From Nymphaea colorata (Eukaryota; Streptophyta; Magnoliopsida; Nymphaeales; Nymphaeaceae), in assembly GCF_008831285.2 (NCBI RefSeq), contig NC_045142.1, positions 21,827,354 to 21,887,353 on the forward strand: 60,000 bases of DNA, given 5' to 3'. This document shows positions 39,024 through 52,655 of the stretch, one piece after another. Positions within the stretch are counted from its first letter, which is position 1. Each line of letters starts with the position of its first letter. The notes beneath the pieces are model-generated. The model was not told the DNA's origin. It made no database searches and saw nothing but the letters and a program-made list of their open reading frames with translations. Made by a program: the position numbers and the translations under genes.

Positions 39024-42000
39024 TATATATAGTATTATGTACACACACACATATATACATATGTATATTTCATACTAAAGGTGTTTTAAATTTAATCTTT
39101 ATAGTGAATATGCTGATACATTTGTCACCACTTACTTGTTATGAGGCATGTTTCTGTTCAGGTTGGACTTATGAAAAGCCAGGCCTTAATCTGTTACAAT
39201 TAAATTATGGGGCTGTAAGAGCTGTAGATTTTTTTCATGGTTTGAAAAAGACGACTGCACTTGAAAAGTGGCACACTTAATATATCTTCTTACTTAGACC
39301 AATTGTGAGGTCACATGGATAAGGTTATATTACACAAAACATTTTAGCTTGTAATTCCTGTTTGCTTTTATTGGTCATATAAATTCTGTGGAATATTTTA
39401 ATTCCTCTTATGTGTTACTAGGTACATATGTATCTATAAATGTATGTGTAAATGCCTTTCTATTCTTTGATGTTTTTAAGATCCATATAGAATGTCTGAT
39501 AGCCACATCAATGTCGGTTACTGTGCAATGCAGCTACTGTTGTATCTATGGTATTGTGGTATTTTAGCATTTTCTACAAGTGTTCCTTTTTCCCCCAAAA
39601 TCCACCAAATGAGCATATTTCAGTAATGATTACTGCTTTCCATCTACTTCATATCTGATTTTTTTGCAATTCTTTCACAAGATAAACGTTATTGGACATT
39701 TCAAACTAAAGTAGTTCAGTTTATTTTATACTATATCTTTGCAATGACTAATAGCATGCATTTCAAATCCAGTTATATTATTTGTATACTTCAGCGGGAG
39801 AACCACAGTATATCATTGATCTTCTCAAGATTGGTCAGATTGATTGTATTTCTGATTAGGGGACCAAATGGCCAAATCATGTCATGACCATTGAAATGTT
39901 AGTCTTTCATTATTATATCTACCTTCCCATAGTTTAAGTTCATTTCATGGAAGACCATCCTACTAACTTCATCAAATTTAACATCCATGAATCAGTTCCT
40001 TGTTGAATGATAAATGTCCCGAGGAACATTTGCACTGATTGACCTTCTATGAATTTGAAAGTGATAAGTCACAGAAGCACCAAATGTAGGTTACAAGGAT
40101 GCAAATGCATGACTTTTGCTTTAGCAGCATAGGATATGAATATGTTTTGGATATCAACATGGGCATAAATGGTTGAAGTTATTTTTTTATAGTAATGGGT
40201 TCAAATCTATGTTTTACTTTTGATGCATAAGTGCAATGACACTATACTTCTTAATTTCATGCATATGTGGCTTCCCAGGAATTTGAGTATTTTTTTTCCT
40301 GATTTTGTTACTCTGGTTGTAGGTTCATGGAAATGTTTGTGTGGCTAGTGTAGTGGTCACATCAACATTAGACTGGAAACTTCATGCATTTGATGTATTA
40401 TCTGAATTTGATGGAAATAGCGAATCTTCTACGGGTCCAATGTTGGTAAAATGCTCGTCTATCTTCTACTGGTGATTTGATTTTAGCACTTTGTAATTCT
40501 TAATTTCAGTTATCGCACAAGCAATTTTAGTTTGTTTCCTGGGGCCTTAAAATTGATATTTCTTGTTCAGACTATTTGCTTTGGAAAATGTCAGTTTATG
40601 GAATAATTGCTTTTTGTTTTTTTGGTCCAAATCTGCATATTTACTCATACACTTGTAAGTATCTTATCATAATCTCATTTAAGCTTTCAAAAATGAAGTT
40701 GATATCTAGCATTTGGTTGTTTGGTTGGTATTGTTTTTGCTACTGTCTAAGTCTAGTTCATGTTTCTAAGTTCTAGGTGTGTAGGCTGAAAACTAACATG
40801 GTATAGTCAACACAAGGGACTTCTGACTCCTGTGATGAACAATGTGTTAAATGTGTAGGCTAATATACTAACATGGTATAGTCAACGCAAGAGACTGTGA
40901 CGATCAATGCGTTAAATAGATTGAAAGAGTATTAGCATAGTTATGATGTTGAGAATGGGCTAGGCATCTGATCCAATCTGATCTATCTTTGAAGGCCTTA
41001 ATAAGCTACAATCCTGTCAGTGCGGCAGCCACATCTATGTCAGAGTGGCAAGTGTGCCCACCTGATCCAGCAGTCTGGAATGGAACTATTGGTCTCAGGG
41101 CGAGCAATGTGCAACCTCAGAGTGCTGTACCCACACTGAACGTCAACTATCTGAAGTTGAACTCCTTCTACTTGGTCACCATTGGAGACGATTTATGATG
41201 CAGGCCCTTTGGGTAGGTGCTGCTTGGTTGCAGGCCTGACCCAAAAAGAAAAAAATATAAAAGAGAGGAGGAAAGAAAAGGAGGAGGAGGAAAGGAGGAG
41301 GAGGAAAGGAGGAAGAGGAAGGAGGAAGAAGAAGGAGGAGGATGAGGAGGGAGGAGGAGGAAGGAAGAAGAGTGGCAGGAGAGGAGTCTGCTAATGTCCA
41401 GATGTAGGATGATTATAACCTTTTGTTGTTTCAAACTCCTCTTTGTTATCATTTCAAAAAGATACACGTTGCTTTTTAATTTCTTACAATCTTACTTTCC
41501 AAATTCTCTTTTGTTCTAATAAAATGGCTTACTGTAAAAGAGTTTTCTTTTGAACTTTTTCGCACGCGCGCACACACACACACATACACACACACACACA
41601 CATCACTGCACCTGCACCCAAGCAAAGTGCCGCACCCTTCCCTTGCACCCATATGATATAGGAGAAAATGTTTTTTTCCACAATAATCTTTTTCCTGTGA
41701 GTTGGATTTCAAATCCATCATTAAATTTCAAATTTGTCCTCCCCCTAAGCATAACAAACCCATCTCTCAGGTTGTACATCATTGTTAAATATGATTAAAT
41801 AATTAATTTAAAAGTAAAGGCAGCTTTATTCAATAGATATTTAATAAATAATAAAAATTCATATGATCCTCTTGAATCTTCTTCATTTGCTCGCTTTGGG
41901 GGGTCCTAATTTGATAAATAAATGCAAAGCATCAAAAAAATGAAAAAAAAAATTTACTTGAGCATTTTTATGTTTGTCTAACTATCTTAATTTACTGCAC

Positions 42001-45000
42001 ATTTGTACCTAAATATAAAATTTTTGGCCTTTCCACTGCTCATGGTTGTCTTTTTGGGACTACGTTGATCTATCTGGTCTAACTATGTATAGATGGATTA
42101 GGGGCGGTAGTGGGCAAAAAATTGATTCAACATAAACCTCCTTTTTATTATCTTTGAATTTTTCAACGTTTTCCAAAAGAAAAAGCTCCTCACAAAGAAT
42201 TTTTGGAATAAACACAAATTTCTTAATAAGTTACAAATACTGTAATTGCTTACTAACAAATTTTAAAAGTGGTTACGTGTGTTGATCTGATTGTTATATC
42301 GTTACTTGTGTTAAAAAGGTACAACCACTAATTATAGTTTATACCATGATTGAATAATATAAAATGACATTCTACTATCTGAATAGTTTCTTGCTTCTAT
42401 TTTTTAATAAACATAATTTTCAGCGTTCACTTTTCATGTTGTTGAGATATCTTCCCTTTTTTGCAGTTAATTCATTGACATAATGATAATAACTAATCTC
42501 ATTTTAATTTGGTTTGTAACTTGTCCCAATGAATACTTTAATAGTGCAAAGTCCTGTTTCATCTACTTGTCAATTTGATACTGCGGATACATGTGGTGGA
42601 TGTGGACATCTGACTGGCTCCATAGAGAAGTCCACATGGACCTGATGGTGTGTCTTACATGGAACACAAATTCTGCAGCTTCTACTCAAGCACCCATTCC
42701 ACTCCTAACTATGGCACTTCTGATCCTTGAATACCATAAAAATTGGTTAATAATTGGATTTACGTTTAATTTTTTTTTCACCAATTGTTAAAATTAAATC
42801 TGAATTGTCAGGCTGGCAGCTCGACTTTAGCAACATTTTAGATGATGTCATGACTTTATCATAGGGTTGTTTAAAGTTTCCTTTGTCCAAAAAGGGTGCA
42901 CATGCATATATAAGTGTGTGTGTGCATAAATGAATGAGATAAGTCTCTTCTAGGCGTATTCCATTCTCATGTAGATAAATTTTTTTACATCATAGTCACA
43001 TACCGATTGGGCTCCATATTTTGGTGTCATAATTATATAAAAAAGAGATTAATATAAAGATGAGATTTTTCTGCGGTGCAGTAGCATGTCAGTGACATCC
43101 GTGTGTACATGTAGCACATTGACAATATTAAGGCCGTAACAGGCCATATTGCCATCAGCTGTAGACATACTCAAAACAAACATTAGCTGTTAGTCACACA
43201 ACCTTTTTATGGACTCCAACTATCTCATCACAAATAGGGGGTAGAGTGGAAATAGTAGTTTTTATTCACTAACCAGCATGGGTATTTGGTAATTGTATGA
43301 GGAGCAAATAGCCTGTTGAATGAAAGCTAGTTGAAAGTGCATAAGGCATTCTATGTTAAAACTTAAAATACTCATGATGGTAAAATTAATATGTTAAGCC
43401 TACCATGCGATCTTTAAATTTGTCAGACATAAGTTTGTGATGACTTGGATGGTGAGTTCAGAAACTTAAAAATTCCTGTGTGCATGTTATGTGCTAAGAG
43501 TTTAAGGTACACTCTTGTTGTATTTATTGGTTCTACTTGCTCCATTATAGGCAATATTTTGTTTGAAATGTTGATCTTCATATGGAAGTTTCCTTTTTCT
43601 GCAGCAATATGAATGGCTGGTTGGTTCACAATACAAACCAATGGAATTAGTTAAGTCTGACTGGGTGGCAGTCAGAAAATCTCCAGCATGGGCAATTGAT
43701 TCGTGGGGCTTGGGTGAGTCCTCTGTCTGATCACTGATCCACTATTCTGTGGTTATTTTTCTTCCATTTGTTCCTTGTTTAACGTTTTGGTTGGTTAAAT
43801 ATTCTGCACAGTCATTTCTGAATGTTGGTAGTTTCTTATATTTCCATCCATCTATACATGCAAAAGTATCAGTTACCTTTTTGGTTGCTTAAGGTCAGGG
43901 TGGTTAATCCCTATGGGTACACTCTTGATGTTTATGAGCTTCCCGTGGAATAGTTCTACAGTGTTTATAACATAGTCACAAAAAACACGTTTTTTTTTTT
44001 CAAAAAAAAAAACACGATAAATTAAATTGCTGATTAAAACTTAAAAAAAACGAGTTTTTCTGAAAAAAATGTTAAAAACGAAAAAAACGTGTTTCGCTTT
44101 TTTCTTTTATCACTTTTTCATGTTTTTTCATTTTTTTAATGCCAAACAGTTTTTTTTTCATTTTTCATTTTTTATTTGTTGCAAATCTACTTATCTTTTG
44201 ATGTTTGTGTTATTAGTTTCTCACTTATTTTATTTTTTCTCCATTTTTAGTTTTTCTAAATTTTAAAAAATTTACCGTATATTTCTCATTTTCTTCAAGC
44301 TCGCTGTATTATACCCGAGAAAAACCTTGCCGTTTAAAATTATAATTTGTGACTATGGACTTTATAACATACATGACAAGCAGGTGGCTAATAATCATTT
44401 GCATTGGTAATGTGTGTGCTTTGGTTTGTAGAATGTAACAAAGTGAAGTATCTTTATGAGGCTTCAGTGGGATGGTCATGATAAAATGAGATGATTACTT
44501 TTTCCCAAATTGCAATTACTTTTTATGAGTGAAAACTTTTGAATATGAACCTTCTGACTGTTTTTCATCAGGTTGTCTTATTTATGAACTATTCTATGGT
44601 ACAAAGTTGTCTAAAACAGAAGATCTACGTAACACTTCTGCATTGCCAAAGGTCAGTATTGTAGATTTTCCACTAATAATATTCCTGTCAACAATATTTG
44701 CCATTGTTTGTAGATTAATAATCACCTTCATGCACCCCATGTCAGGTTACTGTTTATCAACATGGCCAAACTTGTATATGCTATTTATTTGATTTATTTG
44801 AAGGAAGCTTGAATTTATTAATTCTCTCGCCTTACAGTCTCTGCTTCCAGATTATCAAAGACTTTTGAGCTCTACACCATCCCGGAGATTAAATCCTTCA
44901 AAGCTCGATAATAGTGGTAAGTATCATTCCATGTAAATCCGATTGGCTTCCATTTATTTTTTCTTTATATGCTGTGATCATATGACATTCTTGTATGTAT

Positions 45001-48000
45001 ATTTAGACTGGCTTTTCGTAATCAGCAATATGTTATGTTCTATGTTTGAGTATGTATCAAAAATTAAATACTTTAGAATGAGGCATCAATATCATTGTTG
45101 ATTGTTTTCCTCTTTAAGGTAAAATTTTGAACATTTAACACTAATTGATGTTTTGGGTTTCCGTAACAGGCATCTTAATTATTGATTAGATCATGTTTGT
45201 CTTATAACGCATTAAGGACAACCTCTCCATTGCTTGCTAGCCATGTTTTAACCTTTGTTATGACAGATCACATCATAGTTTTTGTACCTGCTTTCCCTTT
45301 TTGCCTTTCTGGAATTCTTATTAATTCAATGTATCATCTTGTCTAGTAATTTTATCTTCAAAGTTTGTTTCCCTTGTATGCGTTATGATGGTTGTGCTAA
45401 TTGTGTATTGCAATTTGTCTTATTTGACAGAATATTTCCAGAATAAGCTGGTAGAGACCATTCAATTCATGGAGGTCCTTAATTTGAAAGACAGTGTTGA
45501 GAAGGACACCTTTTTCCGGAAACTCCCAAACTTGGCTGAACAACTTCCCTGTCAAATTGTGTTAAAGAAGGTTCATTTCTGTTCCATGATGGGGTGCTTT
45601 GTACTGTTATACATGTTTCCATCTTGGTAAACTTGCGTTTAATTTGCACTTTGTTATTGCTGCCTGAATTTTCTGCTTCCAGTTACTTCCGTTATTGGCC
45701 TCTGCACTGGAATTTGGATCTGCTCATGCTCCTGCTTTGACAGCTCTCCTGAAAATGGGTTCTTGGCTTTCCACCGAAGAATTTAATCTCAAGGTTATGA
45801 TATCATTACCTTCCCTGATTTTCTTTCTTTATACCAATATCTGGACTCATTGATCTTGATCACAAGATGTGAAATATATTCTTCTTTTTGGTGTCAGGTT
45901 TTCTAAACTCTTGTTTGATTCTTATAGGTCCTCCCCACCATCATAAAATTGTTTGCTTCAAATGATCGAGCTATCCGAGTTAGTCTTTTGCAGCATATTG
46001 ATCAGTTTGGTGCATCTTTTACAGCTCAAGTTGTGGATGAGCAAGTACGTCTTCTGTTTCCCTTTTTCTCATTTTCTTTTTCTGCTTTTGGTCTTCTTTG
46101 TTTTCACTGGATATGCATAGATTTATTGAAACTGTGAATCCTCTTCTATGTTTTGGTATCAGACTATCAGTTCTTACTATTGCCTTGTTGTTTCAGGTTT
46201 ATCCTCATGTTGCTTCTGGCTTTTCTGATACATCTGCTTTCCTTCGGGAATTGACACTCAAATCAATGCTAGTTTTGGCACCAAAAGTGAGTAGTATTGC
46301 CTTGAGAAACCATGTTATTGTTCAATATAGCATCACAGGTGTGCATGGTGCATGGGTATCAGCTACCGCTGTGACTCATGGTGATCCATTATGATATCAT
46401 TTCTTAAGCAGCTTTATTATTTTTCAACTTCTTTTGCTGATACTGTGACTGTATTATTCGATATATTCCGATTATTTGTTTTTTTTCTTAATTATCTAAT
46501 TTAACACTTATAAATTCTCAACCTTTTTGGTGCTTTTGTCAGGTTAGCTGATGTATCTCAATGGCTTGTTATGTATTTAAAACTTAAAAGTGCTAGATTG
46601 GGAAGGTGGGGGGACCCCAAAAAAAGCGTAGGCAATGCCAGGTGGGGCTTAGTCAGCCCTATTTGGATGAAAAATATGCAAAAAAGAGAAGAAGAAGAAA
46701 TGGGAATGGAAAAAATGGGGATTTTAAAATTTTCCATCTCAAACAATGTACTAGAAGGTAAAATGGACCCAAAAAAAAGGACGCTAAGAATTTCAAATAA
46801 TAACAGTTCTTTTGTTTGGGGACCTGGTCTAGACATTTAGGCTGCCAACTAGTGCTGACGTGAGTGCCTGGTTCTGCCTTTGACTACATAGATGCTTCAT
46901 TCTGTTTCTGTTGGTTATCAAGTTTCCCTTTATACACATACTGCAGAACCTGAGACCTCAACCAGTGAAGAACGTGTAAGCAAACATAAGAAAACAGTTA
47001 GCATACATATCTCCTTCTACCTGGTATAGGTTTGTCTATTTTTAATGTGCTTCGTTTAGAGATCAGTTCAGCCAGATGATGTGTATCTTTGTTTGTGTCT
47101 GGTCTCTTGGAGCTGTAAACAACAATGTATCAAAATCAAGGAAATGCAATCTTCAACCTGTGTTGTACTGTGTGACAATATAGATTGCTAGACTTGTTGC
47201 AAGGGACTTCTTTATCTTTTATTATGTACATGAGGATACATTTGGCAGTTCTTGTTTTGTAGATATCATATTCTTGTAGGATTGGATGATGTTGGGAGTA
47301 CCTTCATCTTGTGTCTTTGGGATGTCCATATACAAATAGATGTATGATGGAAATAGGCAGCTGTGGTTCTGCCTTTTGTGTTGCCTGTGCCTTTCTCCTT
47401 TTCTTTAGTCCTCCTACCTCATTTATTTCTTTCCAGCAGAACACGTGTGCAATTTACGGAGGAGGGTCATCCTATTGTCGCAGGATTTCTGCACTTGTTG
47501 CTTAGAGACTGGTTTAACTGTCCCTGCAAAATGATGCACAGCTGGGAAAAGTTGGTACTTGATAGAAAGAGTCTCAAGATTATGTCTCCATCAGGCCTGG
47601 TTATGGACTCATGACTGGTCTGTATTTCCAGTTAGGGTCCTCATCCTTTTAGGGATGTGTTCCGAGGGCATAGTGACTCTTTGGCAAGCATTAGTTTCAG
47701 TCTCTGAGGAGCCTGGTATTGCACATAATGCTATCAGATGCATGATGTGTTTTTCAAGTGGTCCTACATGACATGGCACAAGACAACAGCATATGCATGA
47801 CAGAGCTTTTGCAAAGCCTTTTATATTTGTGCATACAACATTTCATTTTTGTAGTCACTGATGAGTCCACATTTGAGCTGCTGTTTAGAACAGGAATCAT
47901 GATCCCTTATTCAGTATTTTAATCCGTAACATCCATGTTCTAGTCCATTTGCTTGTGTTTCGACTTCTATGTTGAAATAGGATCCGCTTCTTTTGGATGA

Positions 48001-51000
48001 TGTTTTAGCTGGTTCATGATGTAAAAGTATAGTTTTGGTTCCTTTTGTTCTTCCATTGCAGCATTTCTCAACCTTCAGCACAATGTCTCTGGGGGAGGTT
48101 ATTCTAATATGTGTATCTTTATTTCCTTTTGATTGGCAGCTATCCCAACGGTCTATTTCAGGGTCATTGTTAAAATACCTTTCAAAGTTGCAGGTGTTTG
48201 TTCTCTCTCTTGATTTTCTGTGCCAGTATGCTTTCTTTTTCCATGGTATTTGAACAGCTTGTTGCTTTTGCTTCAAGGTACTTGGAATTTTCACAACTTT
48301 TTATAGTCATGTCTTCTAAGCTGATGGAATAGTTGTTTTCCCTTGCAAAATAATTGTTAGTTGTTTAAGTAATGAAGGCACTGAGGATAGATATGCAATG
48401 GTTTTAATGGTACAGGTGGATGAAGAACCAGCAATCAGAACAAATACAACAATCCTGCTTGGAAATATAGCTAATTATCTGAATGATGGGGTTAGTTTAC
48501 ACATCCTCTTTTTGCATCTTCTTCTAGTTACTCATATTGTGATCTTTCTGACGGCTGATGCTGGCAAAAATATGCATGATGTAGCTTTTATGACTCAATT
48601 TGTATATCATGCAGACAAGAAAGAGAGTTTTGATCAACGCTTTCACTGTTCGTGCACTGCGTGATACTTTTTCTCCAGCTAGGGCTGCAGGTGGGGTGTC
48701 AAAAATGTGTTTTTTATTTTGTTAAAGCAATTCTCTTAGTTCCATTCTATGCAAGTAGATAAATAAAATTTATGTACTGTGTTGCTTGGGCTGTTAAAAT
48801 GTTTGGTCAATTTTCGGTTGCATTATTAGCTTGTCTAGAAGCTGATGTCGAGGCAACTTGAATGAATTGCCCGATCTCTCATTAGGCTCTGCCAGATTAG
48901 CTGCTAGCATAGTGCTAGTAATGCTTTGTGGGAAAGTTAGGATCAATGTGCTGGTGTAGTATGTGGAGTTTAAGTGAGCATTGTCATGGGCATATAATAG
49001 TGTAACCAGATCAATTTATAAGAAAAGAGTTCATGTTACATTGTTTAATTATGTAAAATAATTAGTTGTTTGGGAGTTGGTTCTCCCTCACTTAAATATG
49101 GGAATTCTAGCTCTCCCTATTTTTCTTTTTTTTTTTGAGATTTCTCCCTATTTTTCTTTTTCAACATAGACTGGCACTCTGAACTTTTTTGTTCAGTTTG
49201 TAAAATTGCCAGTAGAATTTGAGTCTGGCATATTGTAAACGTTTGTCCAGTTTCAGCAGCAGTCATGCAGTTTGTGTTGTTATATAACATAGTTTTGTCA
49301 AGTTGACACAGAGATGCAAGTGTGGGAAATTGGAAGAGAAGTTCCAGGATGAGAAGGAGAGAAATCCATTTGGGAGCACATGGGGAACTAGAATATAAGA
49401 AAAGAAGAGGAAAATAAAATAGCCGAAGACCCTGAATATGGATGAATCTGAGTTCAGTTAGGATGCAAACAAGGACAAAGTATGGCACAAATCACAATCA
49501 ATTAATACTCTAAGATAGTTGATAAAAACCAGCAAAAATGAGGTCTATCTCTTCTTTTCCTTTCCTTTCTTTCTATTTTGAAAGAGAGCCCACCTGCTGA
49601 CAAACTTGGCTGCACTTCAACTGGAACAATCAATCAGATTCAGATATTATGGCAAAATAGAAAGCTGGTCCTGATTTCCTTTTCTGATTTTATCAATCAG
49701 TTTCTAACATCTTTCTTCAATAAGAAGGCATTAAATTTGATCTGTTTCCAGGTCAGCATCAGATGTGTTATGATCTCAGACGACTGATTTTATTGTATCT
49801 TAATGCTGTGCCAAAATTGTATTTTCTAAATTGTATTTTCTATTCAGTACAACAAAATTCACATTGCAAAAAAAAAAAGAGAAGAAAAACAAGTTTGATA
49901 TGGCTGAACAGAAACACAGAGTGAGATAAGCAGTTAAGAAGGAAATAGTAGCAGATAATGAAGAGAAGAAGTGAAATGATGGTAATGAGATGCACAAACT
50001 TGGCTAGTCAAAAACGATTTTCAGATTTCAATTTTCAGACAGATTTGAGATTTCAGAGGCATCAGAAAAACGTTTCAGATTTTGGATTTCAATGACAACA
50101 GAAAAATAAATCCAGATTTCACATTTCAGGCGTCTGAAAACTAGGGTTTCAGAACTGGCATCTTACTGGATAAGGAATATTTGGGTGATCAGATAAAAGG
50201 AGGCACGATAAATTGACAAGATGATCAGAAAGCAAGTACAGATCAGAGTGAAAGAAAAAGAAATGACTGAAACTGATGGGAAGAACAATAACCAGAAAAT
50301 CCTGACATGCAGCAGACAAAGCATCTCCAGCGTCGCTCCCTAAATGTCCAAAATTCCAAATTCATCCATGTGAAGAAGTGATGACAGAAAGAAAAGGGAT
50401 TCTTTCAACAATACAACAGCAGCCTCAAAAGTAGGTGTGCCCTGATCTCATTTATATAATCACACATTTTACATGGAATTAAAGAAAGCACAGTAACACA
50501 GACATATAGTCCTGCCACTATATACACTCAGGATAAAATGTGACAATGTGTGGATTGTTCCCAATACAAAACAAATACAGAAAATATACAAATGTTGTCG
50601 AAAAGGACTACCTGGACTGAGTCGGTCTAAGTTGATTGACTAAAAATAACTAAATATGTATATATATACTTACAGAAATAAATACAGAATTTTATGTATA
50701 TTTATATTTATAGAAAGAGTGCATAAGATCAGAGATTAGTCGACTGAACAACTAGACTGGCTAGTTGACTAGTCTAACCAATTTGTCACTGGTCTGACAA
50801 ACAAGTCAGTTGACAACTCACTGACTTAACCAACTAGTTGGCTTGGTTATACCTAATGTTGTGGGCATATAGTATCCTGTATATTGGTCGGGCCAATCTA
50901 TACGCCGTATCATAACGTATTGTAAATGTACCGTAATGTATCGCAAAATTGATTTTTTAATTAAAAAACACTAAAAAATTAGTAAAAAAATGAAAAAAAT

Positions 51001-52591
51001 AGGAAAACTCAAGAAAAATAGCCAAAACATCAAAAAATTAAGAACAATGTATTTCCTATTAAAAAAAAAACTCATCACACCTAAAGCACATTAATGATTC
51101 ATCTTTCATAAACCATAGGAATATATAACAACGACAAATTCAAAAAATGAAAAGTAAGACTAAGAGATTCAAAACAGCATATTAAAACATTCATGATCTA
51201 CCACAAGTTTGAAGAGCATCTATCACATATGAGTTTAGCCTTTAGAGTGTTGTAGAGTTTAGTAAACTATGTCACGAGTTCATCAAATCGATGGTTCTTC
51301 CTCAAATCAGCGATTTTTTGGAGAAACCAGCAAAATCTCTCCCTCTCACAGGCTTTAGAGAAGTTTAGAGAGAGGGAGAGAGGGTCTTGGTTTAAAAGAA
51401 TGAAGCAAAAAGGGACCTTAGGCCCCTTCTTTAAATTTTAACCACGTATCGTAAGGTACGGGGTGTGTCGTGTGTCTTGTACGATGCAGCCCCTGTATCG
51501 TACAACACAGCCGATACGGGTGCGTTGTGCAGGCGTATCACGTATCGAGCCTGTAATGTTTAGGTTTTCTTCACCCAGACGACTCGTATAGTACAATACG
51601 TGTAACACTGGTTATACCTTTCTTGGTCTTTTGGCTAAGATCAATTTGCCTGGTTGGCTAACTAGTTGGCTTGGTTGGCTAGCTAGTCACAATTTTAAGG
51701 GCTAAGCTAAAAGAGCAATGAGTATCAGTGCAAGTTTAAAGGGGCCAGATGAAATAAAGTATTTTTCAACTACATAGCGCATTCATAGTGAATAGACCAA
51801 AAAAAGAATATCTGTTCTTGGAACAGCCGATTATTTCTTTCCTGCCAAATATAACAGCTGATTGTTCCTTTTAATGCCAAATACAACGGCCTATTGTTCC
51901 TTTCCTGCCAGATGTGCTAGTAAGTGAATACCATGCATCATTTCCATACAAAACACTGCGACTTACAAGATGACTGGACCCAATAATAGGTTGCTAGTGT
52001 TTCTTACATTGTTCATGCTAATTTGTACACCTAACCTGTGGCATAGATCAATTTGGAACTCCACAAAAGAGGAATTTAGCTTGCTGATCTTCACATCTAA
52101 AAGATCAGCCGACTAAATGAGTCCCTTTTGTTTCAAATTGTCAAATGATGTGGGGGAAAAGCTACATCTTTGTAAATAATTCTAGCTCTTGAAGCAGGTT
52201 CCCAACCACTTGAAGCTTTTCTCTTTAGAAGACATGATTGTTAGAAGAAACTTTTGAAACTTTTTGACTAAAAGGCAGTACACTAGTTGAAGGATAGGCG
52301 TAGATCTAGACAATATTGAAGACCTTGTTAGCCAATGGTAGAGGGCGCCTGCATAAGCTCCATCCTTCTTCAAACTCTCTCCTTGAAGTCCCACCTGTGA
52401 ATGACAATCCACCTCGAATTTATGCTTGGTTATGACTAACAAGTTTTTAGCCTTTAAGTTAGTTGCACACTCTAAACAATATCTAAAAACCATAAATAAT
52501 AGGAATAAACAATGTAATAGCTTTAATACTATATAGCCTGGGTCAGTGGGTTGGTGCCTGCATGGATTATTTGCAGGAATCTCAGATGCGG

Positions 52592-52655
<64 letters not shown>

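Noticed and set aside
38981-39280. 99-codon frame ending [13 protein letters not shown] in SCY1-like intron 4
   Set aside because: It arises partly from microsatellite DNA and is interrupted in the duplicated copy; exons 4 and 5 join in phase without it.
41182-41467. Glu/Lys/Arg-rich and Ser/Pro-rich frames
   Set aside because: They are translations of a GGA/GAA tract, not proteins.
52182-52493. 103-codon minus-strand frame in SCY1-like intron 15
   Set aside because: No motif of a retrotransposon or gene is recognisable; it is left as intron sequence.
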